Notes: generated by a model from the letters alone, not told the origin. Shown: positions 9,082-18,042, counted from the stretch's first letter. The stretch is DNA of 64,000 nucleotides from an uncultured Lachnospiraceae bacterium (GCA_944381635.1 CALWLY010000001.1:124001-188000), one strand, 5' to 3'. Made by a program: numbers and translations.

Positions 9082-10857
9082 ATGGTACAGGATATAAGAA
9101 CAGTAAAGAAAATGATAAAACAATTGCTGTATGTTTTGACTCCGGAACAGAAGCGGAAAAGTGTTTTACTCTTTTTCATTATTGTAATCGGTTCAGCATT
9201 TGAGACATTGGGAATTTCTGCAATTATGCCGTTCATACAGGCTTTGCTTACTCCGGAAGTATTAATGGAAAAATGGTATGTAAAATTATTGGCAGAAACA
9301 TTGAACCTAAAGGATTCCGTTGATTTGATAATATGTTTGGGAGTTGCAATAATTTTTATTTATATAGTAAAAAATCTTTACTTGGCTTTTTCAGCTTATT
9401 TTCAGACAAATTTCAGATATCGATTCCAGAAAGAATTGTCTATAAAAGTTTTTAAATCCTATATGAAACGCCCATATCAATATTTTACAGATATAAACAG
9501 TTCGGAAATACTACGGGGCATCGGTGGAGATGTTATAGGAGTGTTTGGAACCTTTGAAGGCTTGTTTAAAATGTTGTCGGAAATAATGACAGTCATTTTT
9601 ATAGGAGCTTTTTTGTTTGTTACAGATGCTGTATTAGCGGGAGGAATTCTTCTGATAGGAGGAATTGCTTTTTTGGTTATTGTCAAGGGATTCAAAAGAC
9701 TTCTGACAGGAGCGGGCGAAAAGGCGCGAAATGCCTCTATGGATAGTACTAAGTATGCATACCAAGCTGCGATGGGAATTAAAGAAATCAAAGTTATGGA
9801 TCGCCAGGACTATTTTGTAGATAAATATGAAATGTCATATGAGCAATTTCGGAAGGCGGAACAAAAAAACAGCTTTTTGAATCTCTTGCCGGAACGAGTA
9901 ATAGAGACAGTATGTGTTGGGGGCTTGCTTGGAATTGTGTGTTTGAGAGTATTGTTGGGAGTGGATACGGCTGTTTTTGTGCCAAAACTTGCCGCATTTG
10001 CAATGGCTGCATTTAGAATATTGCCGTCTATATCTCGTATGATAGGATATATTGCGGGACTTATATATCAGAGACCTAATTTGGAGGCCGCATATAATAA
10101 TATAAAAGAAGTTGAAAAATTTGAAAAAAGTTATGATAGAATTAAGAATGAAATAATCGATAAAAAATCATTTATTAATGAAATAAAAATTAATGGTTTA
10201 TATTGGAGATACAATCCTAATTCTGATTATGTATTGAAAAACCTGTTTCTTACGATAAAAAGAGGAGAATCTGTTGGATTAATTGGAAAATCCGGAAGCG
10301 GAAAAACGACTTTGATGGATATTTTACTGGGGCTATTTGAACCTGAAAAGGGGAAAATAGAAGTGGATAATGTAAATATTTTCTCGATAAAACACGAATG
10401 GGCTAATTTAATTGGTTATGTTCCCCAGACGGTTTTTTTGACAGACGATACATTGAGAAATAATATAGCTTTTGGTGTAAAAGAAGAACTGATAAAAGAT
10501 GAAGATGTTTGGAAAGCATTGGAGTTGGCTCAGTTGAAAGATTTTGTAGAAACTTTGCCGGAAAAATTAGATACTATTGTAGGAGAACGGGGAATTAAAT
10601 TCTCAGGAGGACAAAGACAACGAGTGGCAATAGCCAGGGCATTATATTATAATCCGGATATATTGGTATTGGACGAAGCGACAGCAGCATTGGATGGAGA
10701 AACGGAAAAAGCAGTCATGGATTCTATAGAAGCGCTTCAAGGATATAAGACTTTAATTATTGTGGCACATAGATTGACAACGATAAAGAACTGCGACGAA
10801 GTGTATGAAATAAAAGATGGTATAGCGGTTAAAAAAGACGTAAAGGAATTATTATAG
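9082..10857 (+). CDS. ABC transporter, fused permease-ATPase, lipid-linked glycan flippase (PglK/MsbA-like)
   Basis: 591 residues: six membrane segments in about 1-320, then an ATPase. Walker A GKSGSGKTT starts near residue 403, the signature FSGGQRQR is at 507-514, Walker B LVLDEAT near 530, and the H-loop His lies in VAHRLTT. A fused exporter of this kind in a glycan locus is normally a PglK/WlaB-type flippase that turns undecaprenyl-PP-oligosaccharide over the membrane. No Wzx-type flippase is present, so this is the likely flippase for the left cluster. It begins five bases after the GT11 gene stop. Confidence 0.84.
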   Translation: MVQDIRTVKKMIKQLLYVLTPEQKRKSVLLFFIIVIGSAFETLGISAIMPFIQALLTPEVLMEKWYVKLLAETLNLKDSVDLIICLGVAIIFIYIVKNLYLAFSAYFQTNFRYRFQKELSIKVFKSYMKRPYQYFTDINSSEILRGIGGDVIGVFGTFEGLFKMLSEIMTVIFIGAFLFVTDAVLAGGILLIGGIAFLVIVKGFKRLLTGAGEKARNASMDSTKYAYQAAMGIKEIKVMDRQDYFVDKYEMSYEQFRKAEQKNSFLNLLPERVIETVCVGGLLGIVCLRVLLGVDTAVFVPKLAAFAMAAFRILPSISRMIGYIAGLIYQRPNLEAAYNNIKEVEKFEKSYDRIKNEIIDKKSFINEIKINGLYWRYNPNSDYVLKNLFLTIKRGESVGLIGKSGSGKTTLMDILLGLFEPEKGKIEVDNVNIFSIKHEWANLIGYVPQTVFLTDDTLRNNIAFGVKEELIKDEDVWKALELAQLKDFVETLPEKLDTIVGERGIKFSGGQRQRVAIARALYYNPDILVLDEATAALDGETEKAVMDSIEALQGYKTLIIVAHRLTTIKNCDEVYEIKDGIAVKKDVKELL

Positions 10858-11075
10858 TTCAGAATTTTTATGAGGTTAAGGGAGAAAAGTGCATAAACAA
10901 TGAACTTTTGGGTGCTATAATTGTTGTGTACGTTGTCGTAGTTATTTTAGCTGGAGCTTTATTAGAGTATTTGAAAAGAGAAACTCTTCAAAAGATTTTG
11001 GATAAGATATCGGATAAAGAAACGAAAATTTTACAGAAAGCATTCAACTACGTAAATGACAGATTATTGGATTGA
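10858..11075 (+). pseudogene. C-terminal remnant, probably of an acyltransferase-3 (OafA-like) membrane protein
   Basis: The reading frame from 10857 to the TGA at 11073-11075 is open for about 72 codons but has no ATG and no ribosome site. It encodes a hydrophobic segment (LGAIIVVYVVVILAGALLEYL) followed by a basic amphipathic tail (KRETLQKILDKISDKE), which looks like the last membrane helix and tail of an AT3-type O-acyltransferase. The rest of the gene is missing, and the frame begins at the ABC transporter stop, so I read it as debris from a deletion. The AT3 assignment is a guess from the topology. Confidence 0.45.
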
Positions 11076-11107
11076 AAGTGCTGAAGTAAAAAAGAAGGGA
11101 GAAGTGT

Positions 11108-11875
11108 ATGAAACTTGTAATTTTAGCTGGAGGACTTCAGAGCGCAATAAGCAGCGAGAAAGAAGGGATACCCAAGCCCATGGTAGACTTAGGCGGAAAG
11201 CCTTTACTTTGGCATATTATGAAAACATATGCTTCATGGGGAATCGATGAATTTATTATTTGCGGTGGGTATAAGGTGTCTCAAATTAAGGAATATTTTC
11301 AAGATTATTATATCTATCAGTCGGATGTAACCATTGATTTGGCGACGAATCAAATTACAATACATAAAAAGAAGACAGAGAACTGGACGGTAACTGTAGT
11401 AGATACCGGTATCTATAGTTCAACGGGGCAAAGAATAGCACAAATAGAAAAATTTATTGATGAGGATAATTTTATCGTAGCATATGGTGACTGTTTGACT
11501 GATTTGAATTTGCGAGATTTTATACAATTTCACAAGACTAAAAATAAAATAGGAACAGTGGCTGTGGCGAAACCTTCTGGCAGGAATAAAATCTTATCAA
11601 TCAAAGAGACGCAAATCCTGGGAAAAGGAATGGACACGGTTATCGATGCATGGGTAAACGCATGCATTTATGCATTTAAAAAAGAAGTCTTCAGATATTT
11701 ACAAGGAAATTATGAATTAGACTATTTTGTATCTGGCTGTTTGGCTGATCACAAGGAAATTGCCGTTTATAAGCATGAGGGCTTTTGGCGGCCGGTAGAG
11801 ACGCAGAGAGATAGGGTAGATATGGAAAATTTATGGAATGCCAATATGGCTCCATGGAAAAAATGGCAGGATTGA
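11108..11875 (+). CDS. divergent RfbF-like nucleotidyltransferase with altered active site
   Basis: A 255-residue homologue of glucose-1-phosphate cytidylyltransferase, in tandem with a normal copy that starts four bases after its stop. The nucleotide loop is damaged: where the partner reads GGMGSR, this one reads GGLQSA, so Gly11 is Gln and the catalytic Arg13 is Ala. The C-terminal metal ligand that is Asp235 in the partner is Glu231 here. The KP-x-V-x-x-GG-x-P-x-LWHIMK block and YGD remain. It may be inactive, a regulator of the partner, or specific for another sugar phosphate. GGGAGAAG precedes the ATG. Confidence 0.72.
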   Translation: MKLVILAGGLQSAISSEKEGIPKPMVDLGGKPLLWHIMKTYASWGIDEFIICGGYKVSQIKEYFQDYYIYQSDVTIDLATNQITIHKKKTENWTVTVVDTGIYSSTGQRIAQIEKFIDEDNFIVAYGDCLTDLNLRDFIQFHKTKNKIGTVAVAKPSGRNKILSIKETQILGKGMDTVIDAWVNACIYAFKKEVFRYLQGNYELDYFVSGCLADHKEIAVYKHEGFWRPVETQRDRVDMENLWNANMAPWKKWQD

Positions 11876-11878
11876 GAT

Positions 11879-12652
11879 ATGAAAGCAGTTATTTTGGCAG
11901 GAGGTATGGGAAGCAGAATTAGTGAAGAATCGCATCTGAAACCCAAACCGATGATAGAGATAGGAGGGCGTCCTATTCTATGGCATATTATGAAAATATA
12001 TTCTAGCTATGGGATTAGAGAGTTTATTGTTTGCTGTGGTTATAAAGGACATATGATAAAAGATTATTTTGTTCATTATCCTCTTTATGAATCAAACATT
12101 AAATTTTCTCTCAGAGAAGATGAAAGAAGTGTTTTGGAAAACCATGTAGAACCATGGAGAATTACTCTGGCTAATACAGGTTTAAAAACATTGACAGCAG
12201 GACGGATAGCTCGAATAAAAGATTATTTGGAAAAAGACGAGGAATTCATGCTTACCTATGGAGATGGGGTATCAGATGTAAATCTGAAAAAATTATTAGA
12301 GTTTCATCATCAGCATGGGAAAATTGCCACGATTACAACAGTTCAGCCTGTAGGAAGATTTGGCACAATTGGGATTTCGGCTTCTAATCAGGTAGAAAGT
12401 TTTCGCGAAAAAGCTCGCAAGGATCAGGCATGGGTAAATACTGGTTTTATGGTGTTTCACAAAAAGATATTTGATTATTTGGGAGAAGATGATGATATGT
12501 TGGAGTCAGGTCCGTTTGCGAGGTTAGTTGCAGATGGTGAAATGATGGCATATAAGCATGATGGGTTTTGGTCGCCTATGGATACTATGAAAGACAAAGA
12601 ATATCTGGAAACTTTATGGGAAGAAAAAAAAGCTGCGTGGAAAATTTGGTAG
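11879..12652 (+). CDS. rfbF: glucose-1-phosphate cytidylyltransferase
   Basis: A 257-residue enzyme that joins CTP and glucose-1-phosphate to give CDP-glucose, the first committed step towards CDP-3,6-dideoxyhexoses. It has an intact LAGGMGSR loop (residues 6-13), KPKPMIEIGGRPILWHIMK, the YGDGVSD metal site and the HDGFWSPMDT block (Asp228, Asp235) that is diagnostic for RfbF. It is the functional member of the tandem pair. A strong terminator hairpin lies about 90 bases downstream, before rfbG. Confidence 0.9.
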   Translation: MKAVILAGGMGSRISEESHLKPKPMIEIGGRPILWHIMKIYSSYGIREFIVCCGYKGHMIKDYFVHYPLYESNIKFSLREDERSVLENHVEPWRITLANTGLKTLTAGRIARIKDYLEKDEEFMLTYGDGVSDVNLKKLLEFHHQHGKIATITTVQPVGRFGTIGISASNQVESFREKARKDQAWVNTGFMVFHKKIFDYLGEDDDMLESGPFARLVADGEMMAYKHDGFWSPMDTMKDKEYLETLWEEKKAAWKIW

Positions 12653-12744
12653 AGAATTTGTGCTTATAAAAAAGGGCGGATAGTAAGAAAAACATAAACC
12701 TGTGACATTTTCTTGCCTGGGTGTATGAAGTATGATAACATGAG

Positions 12745-12773
12745 TAGCGGATACATTAGTATCCGCTATTTTT
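12745..12773 (+). terminator. rho-independent terminator between rfbF and rfbG
   Basis: A perfect 10-bp stem TAGCGGATAC / GTATCCGCTA (12745-12754 and 12759-12768) with loop ATTA is followed by TTTTT. It falls inside the CDP-sugar gene set, so rfbG and rfbH need read-through or their own promoter. A possible -10 TATGAT at 12731-12736 sits just upstream, but it would start transcription at the hairpin itself, so I do not call a promoter. Confidence 0.8.
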
Positions 12774-12816
12774 AATAGCGGTATTATATAACAATAGATA
12801 TAGAGGTGAAGATAAA

Positions 12817-13884
12817 ATGTGGTCACTCGATTTTTATAAGGGTAAAAAAGTTCTGATAACAGGGCATACAGGTTTTAAGGGAAGTTGGATGTGCGAAATA
12901 TTGCTGAAAGCAGGTGCTTTTGTTACCGGATATGCGTTAGAACCCTTGAAAAAGGAGAATTTATTTTGCATTTTGGATTTAGAGTCTCGAATGAATTCAG
13001 TTATTGGAGATGTCAGGGATCTGAGAAGATTGCAGCAGGTGTTCCAGGAAACGGAGCCGGAGATAGTCTTTCATCTTGCGGCGCAGCCGCTTGTCAGAGA
13101 ATCGTATAAAAATCCGGTGTATACCTATGAAGTTAATGTAATGGGAACCGTAAATCTTTTGGAATGCATTAGGCAAACCAAGTCTGTAAAATCTTTGGTA
13201 AATGTTACAACGGATAAAGTTTATGAAAATAAGGAGTGGTGTTGGGGATATAGGGAAGATGATATTTTGAAAGGATACGATCCCTATTCCAACAGTAAAT
13301 CCTGTTCAGAATTGGTTACATATAGTTATAAGAATTCTTTTTTCAGCAATGCAGAATGTGCGATTTCTACAGCCAGAGCTGGTAATGTAATTGGCGGTGG
13401 AGATTTTGCCGCAGATAGAATTATTCCGGATTGTGTAAGGGCAGCATGTAAGCAGGAAAAAATTGTTGTTAGGAATCCATATTCAATAAGACCATTTCAG
13501 CATGTATTGGAACCTGTGATGGCATACTTGATGATTGCACAGGAACAATATCAAGATAAACAGTTGGCAAGTAGTTATAATGTGGGACCGGAAGAAAAAG
13601 ACTGTATCACTACGGGAAAGTTAGTGGATTTATTTTGTGAAAAATGGGGAGATTCCTTACAATGGGTTAATGTACATGATGGGGGGCCTCATGAGGCTGG
13701 TTTTTTAAAATTGGATTGTGCAAAAATAAAACAGATTTTATCTTGGAAACCTGTTTGGGGAATAGAAAAAGCTGTGGAAGAGACGGTCCGATGGACAAAA
13801 GCATGGCAAAGAGGAGAAGATGTAAAAGCTGTTATGAAAGAACAGATAGAAAATTATTATCTGCAGATGAAAGGGGAACGCTGA
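12817..13884 (+). CDS. rfbG: CDP-glucose 4,6-dehydratase
   Basis: 355 residues, extended SDR fold. The NAD motif GHTGFKGSW is at residues 11-19; NVTTDKVYENKEW and DPYSNSKSCSE supply the Thr, Asp-Lys and Tyr157/Lys161 active site. It converts CDP-glucose to CDP-4-keto-6-deoxyglucose. RPFQHVLEP and the GPE motif near the C-terminus are typical of RfbG and separate it from dTDP-type RfbB, which is also in the window at 56732. GAGGTGA precedes the ATG. The stop is four bases from the rfbH start. Confidence 0.9.
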   Translation: MWSLDFYKGKKVLITGHTGFKGSWMCEILLKAGAFVTGYALEPLKKENLFCILDLESRMNSVIGDVRDLRRLQQVFQETEPEIVFHLAAQPLVRESYKNPVYTYEVNVMGTVNLLECIRQTKSVKSLVNVTTDKVYENKEWCWGYREDDILKGYDPYSNSKSCSELVTYSYKNSFFSNAECAISTARAGNVIGGGDFAADRIIPDCVRAACKQEKIVVRNPYSIRPFQHVLEPVMAYLMIAQEQYQDKQLASSYNVGPEEKDCITTGKLVDLFCEKWGDSLQWVNVHDGGPHEAGFLKLDCAKIKQILSWKPVWGIEKAVEETVRWTKAWQRGEDVKAVMKEQIENYYLQMKGER

Positions 13885-13888
13885 AAAG

Positions 13889-15238
13889 ATGTTTGAAAAT
13901 AGAAGTGAGAAGCAGGCAAGAGAAGAAATTTTACAAATGGTAGAAAAGTATGCAGAGAAATACCATAAGAAGAAAAAGTATGAAAACGGAGATAGGATCC
14001 CATATGCATCCAGAGTATACGATTCTGCGGAAATGGTAAATTTAGTGGATAGCGCTTTGGAATTTTGGCTCACCTCGGGGCGTTACACGGATTTATTTGA
14101 AAAAAAATTTGCAGAAAAATTTGGTGTGAAATACTGCTCTCTGGTAAATTCAGGATCTTCAGCAAACTTAAATGCTTTTATGGCCCTGACGTCACCATTG
14201 CTGGGGGAAAGACAGATAAAACGTGGAGATGAAATTATTACAGTGGCAGCAGGATTTCCGACAACTGTGGCACCAATTATTCAATATGGAGCTGTACCTG
14301 TATTTGTTGATGTAACAATTCCGCAGTATAATATTGATATTGAAAAATTGGAAGAAGCCAAAAGTGCCAAGACAAAAGCTGTGATGATTGCACATACGCT
14401 TGGTAACCCGTTCAATTTGGAAGCAGTGAAAGACTTCTGCGATAAATACCAATTATGGTTAATCGAAGATAATTGTGATGCTTTAGGGAGCAAATACGTA
14501 TATCATGGAATAGAAAGATACACGGGGACGATTGGAGATATTGGAACCTCCAGTTTTTATCCCCCTCATCATATGACTATGGGAGAAGGAGGAGCAGTTT
14601 ACACCAATAATCCATTACTCAATAAAATTATTCGTTCTTTTAGAGATTGGGGAAGAGATTGTATATGTCCTTCGGGGTGTGATAATATGTGCGGACATCG
14701 GTTCGACAGACAGTATGGTGAATTGCCTTTGGGGTATGATCATAAATATGTGTATTCTCACTTTGGATATAATTTAAAAGCAACAGATATGCAGGCAGCA
14801 ATAGGGTGTGCTCAGTTAGAAAAGATAGAAGATTTTGTGCAAAAGAGGAGACAAAATTTTGATAGATTATATGAAATTTTAAAGCCGGTATCAGAAAAAA
14901 TTATTCTTCCGGAAGCATGTAAAAATTCCAAGCCGAGTTGGTTTGGGTTTTTGATCACCTGCAAAGAGGGAATAGATAGGAATCAGTTGGTTATATATTT
15001 GGAGAAGAAAGGGATTCAAACAAGAATGCTTTTCGCAGGTAATTTGATAAAACATCCATGCTTTGATCAGATGAGAGAAGAAAAAAAAGGATATAGGATA
15101 GTAGGAAATTTGGAAAACACGGATAGAATAATGAAAGATAGCTTCTGGGTTGGTGTATATCCGGGAATGACAGAAGAAATGATTGACTGCATAGGAAATA
15201 CAATTTTAGAGGCGGTAGAAGGTATTTCAAATTTATAA
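13889..15238 (+). CDS. rfbH: CDP-4-keto-6-deoxyglucose 3-dehydratase (PMP and [2Fe-2S])
   Basis: 449 residues of aminotransferase fold in which the PLP lysine is replaced by histidine: SSFYPPHHMTMGEGG, His227/His228. This swap, together with the cysteine set Cys258, Cys260, Cys264 and Cys268 that can hold the [2Fe-2S] cluster, is the mark of RfbH/AscC (E1). It uses PMP to remove the C3 hydroxyl of CDP-4-keto-6-deoxyglucose. The partner reductase (E3: DdhD/RfbI/AscD) is not found in the window, so it must be elsewhere or replaced by a general flavoprotein. Directly downstream of rfbG. Confidence 0.92.
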   Translation: MFENRSEKQAREEILQMVEKYAEKYHKKKKYENGDRIPYASRVYDSAEMVNLVDSALEFWLTSGRYTDLFEKKFAEKFGVKYCSLVNSGSSANLNAFMALTSPLLGERQIKRGDEIITVAAGFPTTVAPIIQYGAVPVFVDVTIPQYNIDIEKLEEAKSAKTKAVMIAHTLGNPFNLEAVKDFCDKYQLWLIEDNCDALGSKYVYHGIERYTGTIGDIGTSSFYPPHHMTMGEGGAVYTNNPLLNKIIRSFRDWGRDCICPSGCDNMCGHRFDRQYGELPLGYDHKYVYSHFGYNLKATDMQAAIGCAQLEKIEDFVQKRRQNFDRLYEILKPVSEKIILPEACKNSKPSWFGFLITCKEGIDRNQLVIYLEKKGIQTRMLFAGNLIKHPCFDQMREEKKGYRIVGNLENTDRIMKDSFWVGVYPGMTEEMIDCIGNTILEAVEGISNL

Positions 15239-15254
15239 TAGGCAGGAAGAGAAA

Positions 15255-16739
15255 GTGTTATTTAATTCATATAGTTTTTTGGTTTTTTTCCCAATTGTAG
15301 TTCTGATATATTTTGTTTGCCCACGCAGGTTTAGGGGCATCTGGCTGCTGATTACTAGTTATTATTTTTACATGAGCTGGAATCCAAGATTTGCAATATT
15401 GATTGGAATTTCTACATTAATCACATTTGCAAGTGGCTTAATGATTGAAAAATGTAAAAGGATTTCCCCTCGCGTAATTGTTGCAGGCAGCGTAATTAGT
15501 AATTTGCTAATTTTAGGGTTTTTTAAATATTTTATCTTTTCATTGAATGTATGCAAATCGTTTTTTGCGTTATTTCATATTTATATCAATATTCCGCATT
15601 GGGACATTCTATTGCCTGTCGGAATATCATTTTATACATTTCAGGCACTCAGTTATACAATAGATGTATATAGAGGAGATGTAAAACCGGAACATAGCTT
15701 GATTAATTATGCGTTATTTGTATCTTTTTTTCCTCAACTTGTCGCAGGGCCGATTGAGAGATCCGGAAATTTATTAAATCAAATACGAAAAGTACAGGAA
15801 AATGTTTTATGGAAGTATGACAGGATTATTGAAGGACTCATTCTCATAGTGTGGGGATATTTTTTGAAAGTAGTTGTAGCTGATAGGATAGCAATATTGG
15901 TGGATACTATTTTTAATAATTATACAGAGTTCTCGGGGGGGATTATTTTCCTTTTGGGTGCTGTTGGATTTGCATTTCAAATTTATGGTGATTTTGCAGG
16001 GTATTCAACCATTGCGATAGGGACTGCTAAAATATTAGGATTTGAATTGATGGAAAATTTTAATACTCCTTATTTTTCACAAAGTGTGGGTGAATTTTGG
16101 CATAGATGGCATATATCACTTAGTACATGGCTTAGAGATTATGTTTATATTCCGTTGGGAGGGAATAGAAAAGGCAGAATTCTAAAATACAGGAATATCA
16201 TTATAACATTTTTAGTCAGCGGCATATGGCATGGAGCAGGCTTTCATTTTGTCGTTTGGGGATTGTTACATGGTATATATCAAGTATGTGGAGATTTGAC
16301 AAGAAGAATCAGACAGCAAGCGGAAGAAAAATTAAAATTAAATAAAGAAGTAGCAAGCTATAAAATTGGAAAAATACTTGTTACATTTGTGCTGGTTGAT
16401 TTTGCATGGATTTTTTTCAGAGCAGGTTCTCTAACTATAGCATTAGATTATATTAGAAGAATGTTTCGGGGATTTTTGCCTGAAAATTTTTCGGCAGATT
16501 CTATTTTGAGCATTGGATTTGATAATTATGATTGGTGGATATTAGTCGTTTCTTTGCTCATTGTTTTATTTGTAAGCATATTACGTTATGTGACAGGGAA
16601 TAGAATCGAGAAAATATTAATCAAACAAAATTTATGGTTCAGGTGGATAGTTATACTTATATTGTTATTTATGATAATTATTTTTGGAATCTATGGACCG
16701 GATTATACCAGTAGTGAATTTATATATTTCCAATTTTAG
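15255..16739 (+). CDS. MBOAT O-acyltransferase (AlgI/PatA-like), copy 1
   Basis: 494-residue multi-pass membrane protein starting at GTG 15255 behind AGGAAGAG; the opening MLFNSYSFLVFFPIVVLIYF is the normal MBOAT start. It carries PVGISFYTFQALSY, FWHRWHISLSTWLRDYVYIPLGGN and the catalytic-histidine block SGIWHGAGFHF (His326), and ends FIYFQF. MBOATs of this type carry an acyl group across the membrane and give it to an exported glycan together with an SGNH partner, which is the next gene. GC is low like the neighbours, so it belongs to the left cluster. Confidence 0.9.
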   Translation: MLFNSYSFLVFFPIVVLIYFVCPRRFRGIWLLITSYYFYMSWNPRFAILIGISTLITFASGLMIEKCKRISPRVIVAGSVISNLLILGFFKYFIFSLNVCKSFFALFHIYINIPHWDILLPVGISFYTFQALSYTIDVYRGDVKPEHSLINYALFVSFFPQLVAGPIERSGNLLNQIRKVQENVLWKYDRIIEGLILIVWGYFLKVVVADRIAILVDTIFNNYTEFSGGIIFLLGAVGFAFQIYGDFAGYSTIAIGTAKILGFELMENFNTPYFSQSVGEFWHRWHISLSTWLRDYVYIPLGGNRKGRILKYRNIIITFLVSGIWHGAGFHFVVWGLLHGIYQVCGDLTRRIRQQAEEKLKLNKEVASYKIGKILVTFVLVDFAWIFFRAGSLTIALDYIRRMFRGFLPENFSADSILSIGFDNYDWWILVVSLLIVLFVSILRYVTGNRIEKILIKQNLWFRWIVILILLFMIIIFGIYGPDYTSSEFIYFQF

Positions 16740-16761
16740 ATGAATAAATAGAGGTGTAAAG

Positions 16762-17823
16762 ATGCCATTTGATAAAATAAGAAAAGCAATAAAGTTAATA
16801 ATCTTTTTTGCTCTGTGTGCTTTTTTATTTATACAGTTAAGCTATCAATTCCGTGATGAATTGGCAAATACGAAAGGAAATTTGAGTGGTTTTTACGCTC
16901 AGGAAAAGAATACACTTGATGTTGTTGTTGTTGGGACAAGCGCAACATTTTCAGCATTTGGTCCTATGGATGCATGGGCACAAAGAGGATTTACCAGTTA
17001 CAATTTCTGTACAAATGTATTATTAGAAAATTCAATAAAATATGCAGTAAGGGAAATTGAAAAAACCCAGAGTCCGAAAGTAATTGTGATTGATATTGCA
17101 CCATTTATATTTGAACATTATACAGATATTAATTCGTCGGAGTTTGACGAGCAATGGGTCAGATATAATATTGACGGATATAGATATTCTTGGAATAGAA
17201 TACAGTTAATCAATCATGTTGTTCCTAAAGATATACCTAAAGGGGATTATTATTGGGACATTGCGAAATATCATTCAAACAGAGAACCGGATTTGGGAGA
17301 ATATTGGTTCATGAAAAAAGACAATGTCAATAAAGGGTATAATAATCTCCCCTGGAAAGGCGAACAAATTTTGCTTTTGGGTGAAAAAACGCAAGATGTC
17401 TGTTCGTTGGAGGGAGTACAGAATGAGCTTTTCCTTGATTTGCTGGAAAGTTTAGGTAAATGTAAAAGCGAGATATTATTTATTAATCAACCTCTTGTGT
17501 ATCAAACAGAAGAGCAGATTATGCATGTGAACTATATGAAGGAAAAAATAAAGGAAAAGGGTTATGATTTTTTGGATATGTCAGATTTTTATGATGAGAT
17601 AGGTATAGATTTTACAAAAGATTATTCTTTAGATTTCCTTCATTTTACAATAAATGGGGAGGAAAAAATCACATATTTTTTGGCAAAATACTTAGTTGAA
17701 AATTATAATATGGACACTCAACATAACGAAGCTACAATTGAAAAATGGAATAGAGATTATGAATTGTGGAATATAAATAAGAAAGAATATCAGCAAGAAT
17801 TAGAAGAAGCTATTAATGGATAG
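16762..17823 (+). CDS. SGNH/DltD-like partner of MBOAT copy 1
   Basis: 353 residues with one N-terminal membrane anchor (about 10-27) and an extracellular SGNH-type domain. The nucleophile loop is VVVGTSATFSAFG (Ser60) and a late DFLHFTINGEE supplies the Asp/His pair near residue 295. Proteins of this kind sit beside MBOATs and complete acyl transfer or hydrolysis outside the cell (compare DltD, AlgJ/AlgX, PatB). It starts 22 bases after the MBOAT stop. The 219 bases that follow are AT-rich; apart from a weak GTAAAC/GTTTAC pair I see nothing definite there. Confidence 0.72.
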   Translation: MPFDKIRKAIKLIIFFALCAFLFIQLSYQFRDELANTKGNLSGFYAQEKNTLDVVVVGTSATFSAFGPMDAWAQRGFTSYNFCTNVLLENSIKYAVREIEKTQSPKVIVIDIAPFIFEHYTDINSSEFDEQWVRYNIDGYRYSWNRIQLINHVVPKDIPKGDYYWDIAKYHSNREPDLGEYWFMKKDNVNKGYNNLPWKGEQILLLGEKTQDVCSLEGVQNELFLDLLESLGKCKSEILFINQPLVYQTEEQIMHVNYMKEKIKEKGYDFLDMSDFYDEIGIDFTKDYSLDFLHFTINGEEKITYFLAKYLVENYNMDTQHNEATIEKWNRDYELWNINKKEYQQELEEAING

Positions 17824-18042
17824 TTATGTAGAATTATGATCAAATATTGTAAACTATGATTTATAGAAACGTTTACTTATTACCTATAGCTTAAAAATGC
17901 GGAAAACAAATTTTTTTAAAAAAGATAAATGCTTTTAGAAATATGATGGATAAGCCAATTTTAAGTTTTTGATCTGTAAGGCAATTGAACCAATATTATA
18001 GAATATTATAAAAAGTTTTTTGAAAATGAGAGGAGAAAGTAT

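Noticed and set aside
11056-11250. A plus-strand frame overlapping the start of the first RfbF-like gene
   Set aside because: It is the out-of-frame shadow of that gene; no homologous motif and it ignores the good ribosome site before 11108.
17824-18042. Possible promoter (TTGAAC ... TATAAA) before the DUF6020 gene
   Set aside because: The region is so AT-rich that such matches arise by chance, and the -10 lies very near the ribosome site.
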